Shown here one piece after another: positions 57,578 to 64,000 of a stretch of 64,000 nucleotides of DNA; the first letter of the stretch is position 1, and each line of letters starts with the position of its first letter. Made by a program: the position numbers and the translations under genes. The notes beneath the pieces were generated by a model that made no database searches, was not told the DNA's origin, and worked only from the letters and a program-made list of their open reading frames with translations. The stretch is from an uncultured Thiodictyon sp. (GTDB taxonomy: Bacteria; Pseudomonadota; Gammaproteobacteria; Chromatiales; Chromatiaceae). The stretch lies in NCBI GenBank assembly GCA_903837595.1, contig CAILVI010000372.1:1-64000 (forward strand). Direction: 5' to 3'.

Positions 57578-57900
57578 TCCACGGTGCGCTCCCCGGCGGC
57601 GTTGGTGCGGATGACCTGGACCCGGCGGCCCAGGTATTTCCGCAGCAGGCTCTCGGGGGTGAGCAGGTCGAAGTCGAAGTTCTGTTCCAACAGACTGAAC
57701 TGGAGCGTCCCGGAGGTCTCGGACAACAGGGCGGTCTCCGGGCGGATGCGGCCTGAGACATTGCGCCAGGCGAGGCGGTTTTCGCCCAGGGTCAGGGTGA
57801 GGCGGCGCAGGTCCTTCACCAGGGCCAGACCGTCGTTGTAGATGGTCACGGCCAGCGCCTGCTGGGCCGAGTCGTCGATGCGTTGTTCCTGAACACTCAT
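57573..57900 (-). pseudogene. DUF4139 protein, 5' part (interrupted by the prophage)
   Basis: The first 109 residues of the host gene: MSVQEQRIDDSAQQALAVTI, YNDGLALVKDLRRLTLTLGE, NRLAWRNVSGRIRPETALLS, and NFDFDLLTPESLLRKYLGRR, ending TVEEV at the insertion. Translation runs into the phage sequence and stops at once. The rest is at 18842-19886. There is no signal peptide, so the protein was cytoplasmic. Confidence 0.92.
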
Positions 57901-57920
57901 GGTGACCTCAGTTTACGGGT

Positions 57921-58349
57921 TTACCAATACCAGTTGTGAATAGACTTTTGCAGCGAGCGCAAGTGATGTCCCCAGTGCGAATAAAATCCCAGTTGGTAGT
58001 GGAATAACGCATCTGCAGATGATGTGTTCTGGAATCGCCAGCTGATTTCTGTCATGTCGTCGACGATCTCAGACAGGTCCATGATGGCGTCAGTGGCCAT
58101 AAAGGTCGATTTCTCATCTGGTTGCCGCATGCCTCTTAGCCATTGATCGGCGATCACCAGACTGGTTCGACGATCAAACGGTGTTGGCTCGGGATAATCG
58201 CGCTCATCGAACTCATATTTCACACCGTGGGCCAACCAGGCGAGCCGGTCCAGAACTTCTATGAGGTGCGCAAGGCCCTCGTCAGACGCGCTTTCCGTGT
58301 GAAAGACCCGAAGAAAGTCACCGATTGCTATGGCTACTGCGCTTTGCAT
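57921..58349 (-). CDS. DUF5063-family protein
   Basis: A 142-aa helical protein from the ATG at 58349: MQSAVAIAIGDFLRVFHTES, LAHLIEVLDRLAWLAHGVKY, and the family end LGFYSHWGHHLRSLQKSIHN. Proteins with this fold are small cytoplasmic proteins, sometimes found as immunity-like genes. It starts eight bases after the restriction-methyltransferase stop, so it is in that operon and might be an accessory. Codon choice looks less G+C-rich than its neighbours. Confidence 0.7.
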   Translation of the reverse strand: MQSAVAIAIGDFLRVFHTESASDEGLAHLIEVLDRLAWLAHGVKYEFDERDYPEPTPFDRRTSLVIADQWLRGMRQPDEKSTFMATDAIMDLSEIVDDMTEISWRFQNTSSADALFHYQLGFYSHWGHHLRSLQKSIHNWYW

Positions 58350-58357
58350 AGGTGCGG

Positions 58358-61300
58358 CTATCCGGGCAGGTAACGGCCATCTTCCAGCCGGCGGGCGTGG
58401 CCGAGGCTGGCGAGCGTCTCCAGGAGTTCGGCGACCCGGGCACGCGGTGCGCGGGTGAAGCACTGGGCCAGGTCCGCGACGCTGTTGGGGCCGGAGCGGG
58501 TGGCGAGTACCGCGCGCAGGGCCTGGAACTGCTCGGGCAGGGTCTTGGGCCAGTCGGGCTTGGGGCCGCTTGCGGTGGGAGTAGTGGCGGCCAGTTCCGC
58601 CCCTGTCTGGACGGTAGCGGCGCCGGGCGGCTGGCCGGGATTCTGGAGCGCCGGGCGCAGCCAGCGGATGAGGCCGCGGCGTTCCTCGGCCGCGCGTTCG
58701 GCGTTCAGCGCGACCAGGCGTTGCAGGATGGTTTCTTCCACACCGGCTGCGTCCAGCTCAAGCGGTGGGAGTGACCTGTTCTGGCTCCTACCCTCTGGCG
58801 TGGGCTCGTAGGGGCGGGTTTCAAACCCGCCCCTACGGGCGCGTGGGAACGAGACGGGGTCGGCGAGCAACGCGGCCGTCAGGTCCGCCCAGCCGTAGGC
58901 GGCCAGCACGGCGGCGTCGAGTTCGTCGTGGAGTTGGCGCAGGACCGAGACCAGGCCCTGTTCGTGGATCTGCTTCTCCTTCGGCCCCAGGGGCTCACCG
59001 CGGCGCAGTTGTGCCAACACGTTGTACATGCCGGTCATGGTCAGCCCCGGGTGCAGGGCCTGACGCGCCTTGCGGTGGGCGTCCAGGTCTTCGGCCAGTT
59101 GCCTGATTTCCTTTTCCGGCCCCGCCGGGGCCGGAAAAGGAAAGGTTTCGAAGCAGCGGGTCTTGGTATACCGGGGGTCGTTGCCGACCCCCAGGCGGGC
59201 GCCGGTCGCCAGCGCCCAGTACACATGGACCCGGCTGGAGAGGATACCCAGGGTCCAGGCGTCGTCCAGTGCGATGGCGATCAGCATGTTGTCCGGCAGG
59301 ATGCCCTGGTCCAGAAAGACGAAGGTGCGATGCTTGGCGGTCTCGACGGTGGCGATGTAGCGGGGCAGCCCGGTGAGTTGCCACCGCAGTTTCGGATTGG
59401 TCTCGCCGAAGAGCCACCAATTGTCCTTTCTGCTCTGGCGCTTGTTCTGGTCTCGCTCGGGTTTCACCCGTTCCAAAACGCGCTGATAAACCTCCGGAAA
59501 GCGCGAGCGAACCTGCTCGGCAGTCAAACCGAACAGGTCGATGACCATCACGCCGCGCGGGGTCTGGGTCAGGTCGCGACCATTCAAATAGGCCCGAATG
59601 TGGGCGTCCAACCCAGGCACCCGCCCGAGACCCAGGGCACTTGCTTCATCCGGCGTAACGATGAAGCCCGCACCGTGGAGCTTAACACCCGGGTTGCTGA
59701 TGTCCCGATTGGCCCGTAGCGGCACGGCGGAGGCCACGTCCGCGCCAATACGCAGGTCCGCATGGATGCGACCCTCGGTCCGCGCCAGGTCCACGTCCAG
59801 GCCTTCGCCCTGGCCGCTGCGTTCAGTCACCACCTGGTCGATCACGCCGGGCCAGTCGCCCGCCGCCGCGACGGTCATGCCGATGCGCACCGCGGCCCCA
59901 TCCGCCGCGTCCACCCAGGGGTGGTCCGGCACGGCATAGAGCAGCGACAGGGGCTCGGCGGCGGTGAGGTGCCGCTCCAGCACCCGCCGGTTGAAGGTCT
60001 GCCGCAGGCTGTTGGTGGTGATGAAGCCGAAGCGGCGCAGCCGCCCGGTGCGGGTCAGCTCGGCCGCGTTCTCCCACCAATACATGACATAGTCCGCAGA
60101 CTCCGGGACCTCGGACCAGACGCCGCGCAGGGCCTCGACATAGCCGTCGCCCAGTGCACGGCGCATGGGGCCGGCGCCGATGAAGGGCGGGTTGCCCACC
60201 ACGAAATCGGCCGCCGGCCACTGCGCCCGCCGCGGGTTCACATAGCGTTCCTGGGGTACCTGGGCGGCCTCGTCCGGCACCGCCTCGCCGGTGATCGGAC
60301 TGGCCTTTAGTGTCCGCCCGTCCCAGCGGGTGATGGGGCGGCCCGCCTCATCCGTCACCCACTCCATCCGGTCATAGTCGAGCACCGCGTCGCGGCACTG
60401 GATGTTGCGGAAGTCGCGGATCACCGGCTCGGGCGGTTTCACCGCGCCATGCGTTCTGAAATGCCATTGCAGATAGCCGATCCACAGGACCGTCTCGGCG
60501 ATGGCGGCGGCGCGGGGGTTGAGTTCCAGGCCGAGCAGCTGGTGGGGGTCGACGCTGATGCCCTCCATCGCCATCAGCAGTTGGCGCTGGCCCAGGGACT
60601 CCAGGGTGTCCAGGACCTCGCCCTCCAGGCGTTTCAGGTGTTCCAGCGTCACATAGAGGAAGTTGCCTGAGCCGCAGGCGGGGTCCAGCACCCGGATGCC
60701 GGCCAGGCGCACCTGGAAGGCGCTGACCAGCTTGATGGCCTCAGTGTCCTTGCCCTGTTCATGTAGGTTGAAGGCGGCGCCGTGGACCGCCGTCCATTCC
60801 TCCCGCAGCGGATCGATGACGGTGGGCAGGACCAGGCGCTCGACGTATGAACGCGGGGTGTAATGGGCGCCGAGCCGGTGGCGCTCCAGCGGGTCCAGCG
60901 CGCGCTCCAGCAGGGTGCCGAAGATGGCGGGCTCGACCTGGCGCCAGTCGGCGCGGCCGGCGTCGATCAGCAGATCGAGCTGGTCGCGATCGAGCGGCAG
61001 CGCCTGGCCATGGGCGAAGAGCCCGCCGTTGAAGCGCGGCACTCGCTCGCGCAGGATCACCGAGAAGGCGGCGCCGGTGTTCATGTCGCGCCACAGGTGT
61101 TCGGTGAGCGGGACGAACTGGGCCGGGTCCGCCCGCACCGAGCGCAGCAGGTCGCTGAAACCGTTCTGTTTCAGTAGCCCGACATCCTCGGCGAAGAGGG
61201 TGAAAAGGCAGCGGATGAGGAAGGCGGCGGTCACCTCCGGCGGGTGGCCGGCGGACTCCAGTGAGACGGCGAGCCGCGCGAGCCGCTCGGCGATGTCGCG

Positions 61301-61924
61301 GGTGACACGGGCGGCGCGGCGGCTGGGGTCAAGGCTCAAGGGGTCGAGCCAGAGTGCGCGCAGCCGGGCGCGGATTTCGGCGCGGCGCAGGTCTTCGAGC
61401 CGCAGCCGATGCGAGCGTGGGTCAGGGTAGGGAATATAGGCCCCGCCGCTGCGGCTGAACTCGCTATAGACCTCGAGGCTGCGGCCCACATCGACCACCA
61501 CCACGAAGGGTGGACGGCCCTCCGACGGGGGCAGGGCACGCACATACTGTACCGCCTGGCCGTGGGCGCGCAGCATCGCCTTGTCCCAGCCGCTGGTGTC
61601 GAGACCTAAGCCGGTCTGCTTGCACTCCAATACGTAGCAGGCGCGACGATAGAGATCGATGTAGCCCAGGCTCTGGGTGCCGTCGCCGTGCTGGAAGACC
61701 ACCCGGTGCTCAAAGCAGTAGGCGTTGTCCTCACGGTCGGCGCGCGCCGGGTCCGGCTGGGGCAGGCCGAGCAGGGCGCAGAGCTCGGTCAGGAAGAGCT
61801 GATAGTTGGCCCGCTCGGTGCCGGTGGCGGTTGACCAGCGGGTGATGAAGGCGTCGATGAGCGCGGGCGCCAGGCCGTCGTCGGCGTCCGCCGGGTCATC
61901 CGGTAAAGGGGGCATGTCGTCCAT
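58358..61924 (-). CDS. Type IIG-like restriction endonuclease-methyltransferase
   Basis: An 1188-aa single-chain enzyme. The N-terminal 150 residues contain a PD-(D/E)XK-like nuclease site ([20 protein letters not shown]). The SAM-binding motif [21 protein letters not shown], is near residue 411. The N6-adenine methylase motif [12 protein letters not shown], is near 576. The region from about 640 to 900 probably reads the target sequence. It should methylate and cut DNA at one asymmetric site. A 30-bp palindrome encodes [11 protein letters not shown] near residue 1034, an in-frame insertion. The first ATG with a fair ribosome site is at 61924. DISARM-type DrmMI enzymes look similar, but the other DISARM genes are absent. 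Confidence 0.82.
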   Translation of the reverse strand: MDDMPPLPDDPADADDGLAPALIDAFITRWSTATGTERANYQLFLTELCALLGLPQPDPARADREDNAYCFEHRVVFQHGDGTQSLGYIDLYRRACYVLECKQTGLGLDTSGWDKAMLRAHGQAVQYVRALPPSEGRPPFVVVVDVGRSLEVYSEFSRSGGAYIPYPDPRSHRLRLEDLRRAEIRARLRALWLDPLSLDPSRRAARVTRDIAERLARLAVSLESAGHPPEVTAAFLIRCLFTLFAEDVGLLKQNGFSDLLRSVRADPAQFVPLTEHLWRDMNTGAAFSVILRERVPRFNGGLFAHGQALPLDRDQLDLLIDAGRADWRQVEPAIFGTLLERALDPLERHRLGAHYTPRSYVERLVLPTVIDPLREEWTAVHGAAFNLHEQGKDTEAIKLVSAFQVRLAGIRVLDPACGSGNFLYVTLEHLKRLEGEVLDTLESLGQRQLLMAMEGISVDPHQLLGLELNPRAAAIAETVLWIGYLQWHFRTHGAVKPPEPVIRDFRNIQCRDAVLDYDRMEWVTDEAGRPITRWDGRTLKASPITGEAVPDEAAQVPQERYVNPRRAQWPAADFVVGNPPFIGAGPMRRALGDGYVEALRGVWSEVPESADYVMYWWENAAELTRTGRLRRFGFITTNSLRQTFNRRVLERHLTAAEPLSLLYAVPDHPWVDAADGAAVRIGMTVAAAGDWPGVIDQVVTERSGQGEGLDVDLARTEGRIHADLRIGADVASAVPLRANRDISNPGVKLHGAGFIVTPDEASALGLGRVPGLDAHIRAYLNGRDLTQTPRGVMVIDLFGLTAEQVRSRFPEVYQRVLERVKPERDQNKRQSRKDNWWLFGETNPKLRWQLTGLPRYIATVETAKHRTFVFLDQGILPDNMLIAIALDDAWTLGILSSRVHVYWALATGARLGVGNDPRYTKTRCFETFPFPAPAGPEKEIRQLAEDLDAHRKARQALHPGLTMTGMYNVLAQLRRGEPLGPKEKQIHEQGLVSVLRQLHDELDAAVLAAYGWADLTAALLADPVSFPRARRGGFETRPYEPTPEGRSQNRSLPPLELDAAGVEETILQRLVALNAERAAEERRGLIRWLRPALQNPGQPPGAATVQTGAELAATTPTASGPKPDWPKTLPEQFQALRAVLATRSGPNSVADLAQCFTRAPRARVAELLETLASLGHARRLEDGRYLPG
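58808..58837. repeat. 30-bp dispersed palindrome, copy 3 (in restriction gene)
   Basis: Same palindrome as at 18726, inside the methyltransferase gene and in frame. It adds a Gly/Arg-rich loop in a linker just before the C-terminal helical region. Confidence 0.85.
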
Positions 61925-62171
61925 GGCGGTGGGACTCCGGGACCTATGATGAACCCATGCTAACCGGGGTGTCCGGTCCATTCAATGCGACCGGCCGCGC
62001 GGCGGGCGATGCTCCATCGGTATTAGGCATCGCGGGGTTACGTCCGTTGTTGCAGCGCCGCGACCCGGACCTTCGGCCACCTAGCGAGGGCGCTCTCCAG
62101 TGGTTTCTCGCCCGCGATGCCGGAGTCAATTGTAGACCGCCGCCGGATTTCGCGGTCAACCGCCTTCCGCG

Positions 62172-62447
62172 TCAGTCTCGATCTCCGTCCGCAAGGCGGT
62201 GGGTGATGACGGTGGCTCGGTTTGCGCCCCGCGCCCGTTCCAAAGCCGCGAGGAGTCGCTCGGCGTTCCTCGGCGAGCGTAGCAGGTGGGCGGTCTCGAT
62301 CAGGCTCTTGAGTTCATCCGCACAGATCAGGGCCACGTCTCGGCCCTGGCGCCGCCGGATAATGACGGGTTCCCGCGTCGCGGTGACTTGGTCGCACAGT
62401 GACGCCAGGTTGGCGCGGGCCTTAGAGTAGGTCGTGGATCGAGTCAT
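62172..62447 (-). CDS. YefM/Phd-family antitoxin without an evident toxin
   Basis: A 91-aa protein: MTRSTTYSKARANLASLCDQ, VTATREPVIIRRRQGRDVAL, ICADELKSLIETAHLLRSPR, NAERLLAALERARGANRATV. This is the Phd/YefM DNA-binding antitoxin pattern. In a complete module a YoeB-type toxin gene would follow to the left. The 247 bases to the next start contain only a short basic frame without toxin motifs, so the antitoxin is probably orphaned. It starts eight bases after the ribF stop. Confidence 0.82.
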   Translation of the reverse strand: MTRSTTYSKARANLASLCDQVTATREPVIIRRRQGRDVALICADELKSLIETAHLLRSPRNAERLLAALERARGANRATVITHRLADGDRD

Positions 62448-62454
62448 CAAGGGC

Positions 62455-63426
62455 TCACAGCTCGTCCGCCGCGTCCGCCGGTGCCGCACCCGCGCGCTCC
62501 AGAAACTCCCGCGCCGCCACCGCGTCCAGGTCGATCTGGCGGCGCAGTGCGTCGAATGAGTCGAAGCGCTGCTCGTCGCGCAGCTTGAGCCGGAATTCCA
62601 CCTCCAGGTGGCGGCCGTAGATCTCCTGGTCGAAGTCGAACAGGTGCACCTCCAGCCGGCAGCCCTCCCCGTCAAAGGTCGGGCGGGTGCCGATGTTGGC
62701 CACCCCGGGGCGGGGGCCGCCGGGCAGGCGATGCACCTGGACGGCGAACACGCCGAGCAGTGGGCTCACCCGACGGTGCAGGTCGAGGTTGGCGGTGGGG
62801 AAACCGATGGTGCGTCCGCGGCGATCGCCATGACCCACGCGGCCCTGCATGCGGTAGGGCCGGCCCAGCAGGTGCGCGGCCTGCTCCAGGTCCCCGCGGG
62901 CCAGGGCCTCGCGCACCCGGGTGCTGCTCACGCGCTCCTCACCGTGGGTAATGGTGTGGTGGTTCTCGACCTCGAATCCCGCCTGCGCCGCCTCCATACC
63001 CATGCGCCGCAACAGGGCCTCGTCACCACTGCGCCCGTGGCCGAAGCGGAAGTCGTCACCGATCATGAGGAAGCGCACGCCCAAGCCATCCAGCAACAGG
63101 CGGCGCACGAAGTCACGCGCATCCACGCTGGCCAGGCGCGGCCCGAATTCCAGGAGCATGACGCGTTCGATCCCACAGTCCAGGATGGCCTTGAGTTTTT
63201 CGCGCAAGCGGGTGAGGCGTGCCGGGGCCCGATCCGGGGCGAAGAACTCCATCGGCTGGGGCTCGAAGGTGATGACCGTCGCGGGGAGCCCCAGGGTGCG
63301 CCCGCGCGCGCGCAGGCGCTGGAAGACGGCGCGGTGTCCCAGGTGGACCCCATCGAAATTGCCGATGGTGGCGACGCAACCCCGGTCAGTGGGGCGCAGG
63401 TTGTGTAAACCGCGGATGAGTCTCAT
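62455..63426 (-). CDS. ribF: Bifunctional riboflavin kinase/FAD synthetase
   Basis: RibF phosphorylates riboflavin to FMN and adenylylates it to FAD. The 323-aa product has the family layout. The adenylyltransferase domain contains VATIGNFDGVHLGHRAVFQR near residue 20 and FLMIGDDFRFGHGRSGDEAL near 120, plus SSTRVREALARGDLEQAAHL. The kinase domain follows with GRTIGFPTANLDLHRRVSPL and GVANIGTRPTFDGEGCRLEV. The ATG at 63426 gives the standard N-terminus; a longer frame to 63654 is nonsense. Confidence 0.95.
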   Translation of the reverse strand: MRLIRGLHNLRPTDRGCVATIGNFDGVHLGHRAVFQRLRARGRTLGLPATVITFEPQPMEFFAPDRAPARLTRLREKLKAILDCGIERVMLLEFGPRLASVDARDFVRRLLLDGLGVRFLMIGDDFRFGHGRSGDEALLRRMGMEAAQAGFEVENHHTITHGEERVSSTRVREALARGDLEQAAHLLGRPYRMQGRVGHGDRRGRTIGFPTANLDLHRRVSPLLGVFAVQVHRLPGGPRPGVANIGTRPTFDGEGCRLEVHLFDFDQEIYGRHLEVEFRLKLRDEQRFDSFDALRRQIDLDAVAAREFLERAGAAPADAADEL

Positions 63427-63505
63427 GGAGCGGATGCCCTGGTGAAGGGACGGCGAAGTATACGCGGGTCGCCCCCGGGAGCGCAGCAGGATCGGGGCGT
63501 CGCAG

Positions 63506-64000
63506 TCACGGGCTTGTATCCCGCATGGCCGCCTGCAACCCGAGATTGGACAGCGCCAGTTTGATGGACTTGCTGACCGTGACGGCGAGTGTGTGCAGTG
63601 CCTGGAACTGCCCTGGTGTGAGTGCCTGCGTGGCGCTGACGTGCAACAGGCCAAGGGTCGCGCCGCGCACGTTCAGTGGCACGCACACATAGGCGGGCGG
63701 CGGGGCGGCGGGGAAGTGCCGGCAATCGATGTCCGCGCGGGACGTTTCGACCTCATGCGGGTGGCCGCGCCGCAAGGCCCAGCAGTCGTGCAGTGCGAAG
63801 GTTGGCGGTACGCCCTGCGAGGGGCCCCAGGCGGCGACCCGCTCCAGGCCGGAGCCTGAACCGTTGTTGACCGCCAAGGCGCCGGAATAGGGGGCAAACA
63901 GGACTGCGGCGCCTTGGGCGATGATGGCGTAGACCTCGGCGCAGGTCTCGCAGTAGAGCAACATGTCGTTCATCTGGTTGAGCGCGTCCGTCTGGGCCTC
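63506..64000 (-). CDS. GAF-domain signalling protein, C-terminal part (runs off the window)
   Basis: At least 164 residues, open to the window edge. A coiled-coil (EAQTDALNQMNDMLLYCETC) leads into a GAF domain (YSGALAVNNGSGSGLERVAA, WGPSQGVPPTFALHDCWALR, RGHPHEVETSRADIDCRHFP, VCVPLNVRGATLGLLHVSAT). GAF domains bind small ligands or chromophores. The CRHF and DCWAL cysteines could coordinate a metal or haem, but that is speculative. The missing part probably holds the input or output module, for example PAS, kinase or GGDEF. Confidence 0.75.
   Translation of the reverse strand, partial: EAQTDALNQMNDMLLYCETCAEVYAIIAQGAAVLFAPYSGALAVNNGSGSGLERVAAWGPSQGVPPTFALHDCWALRRGHPHEVETSRADIDCRHFPAAPPPAYVCVPLNVRGATLGLLHVSATQALTPGQFQALHTLAVTVSKSIKLALSNLGLQAAMRDTSP

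Noticed and set aside
58358..61924. DISARM or BREX system around the large methyltransferase
   Set aside because: The neighbouring genes required (DrmA/B, PglZ, BrxC) are absent on both sides; a stand-alone type IIG enzyme fits better.
61925..62171. Toxin gene for the YefM-like antitoxin
   Set aside because: Only a short basic frame (VDREIRRRSTIDSGIAGEKP) is present, without YoeB/RelE motifs.
1..64000. tRNA, rRNA or riboswitch genes
   Set aside because: I looked for cloverleaf, rRNA-like and conserved riboswitch segments and saw none, including at the phage ends, as expected for Mu-type insertion.

Overview
The window is a G+C-rich chromosomal segment of a gammaproteobacterium. The GlnE, IlvE, Lnt and RibF proteins and the ilvE-zinc-finger gene pair fit a purple sulfur bacterium (Chromatiaceae) or close relative. 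That assignment is inference from protein character and repeat style; no rRNA or marker gene settles it. The host sequence is split by a complete Mu-like transposable prophage.

Host left arm (1-19,886): lnt, a large MscS-type mechanosensitive channel, a graveyard of decayed genes (an L,D-transpeptidase-like tail and a TldD/PmbA remnant), two small exported proteins, a TelA-XpaC operon with a 41-aa membrane protein, a hexose-6-phosphate mutarotase translationally coupled to glnE, ilvE, a small zinc-finger protein, a WecA/MraY-type glycosyl-phosphate transferase, a PcfJ-HIRAN protein and the 3' part of a DUF4139 gene. The intergenic regions carry a family of short non-coding elements with nested inverted repeats.

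Prophage (19,887-57,572, 37,686 bp): it begins TGTA, ends TACA and is flanked by a 5-bp duplication, CCTCC. It sits inside the DUF4139 gene; deleting it and one CCTCC restores a 455-codon frame. Its layout is turned inside out relative to phage Mu. The repressor lies in the middle (46.5-47.0 kb). An early operon runs rightward from there (Ner-like regulator, a string of unknown small genes, DUF3102, transposase A, ATPase B, MazG-like, DUF3164, gp16, Mor-like) and ends about 110 bp from the right terminus. A late operon runs leftward (putative holins, DUF1804 small terminase, DksA-like, large terminase, portal, head protein fused to a nuclease domain, virion morphogenesis protein, protease, cement, capsid, head-tail connectors, tail tube, collagen-like fibre, tape measure, tail tip) to the left terminus. 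No sheath gene is recognisable, so the tail was probably non-contractile (B3/D3112-like). No endolysin is recognisable. Two copies of a 16-bp palindrome, each with CACACT exactly 24 bp downstream, precede the lysis-packaging block and the protease-capsid block. These are the positions of the Mu late promoters Plys and PI.

Host right arm (57,573-64,000): the 5' part of the DUF4139 gene, a DUF5063 protein, a large type IIG-like restriction-methyltransferase, an orphan YefM/Phd-type antitoxin, ribF, and the end of a GAF-domain protein that runs off the window.

Almost all junctions in both phage operons are ATGA or TGATG overlaps, which fixes most starts. Three small phage genes carry apparent lesions: two frameshifts and one amber codon. 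These could be decay, recoding or sequencing error.
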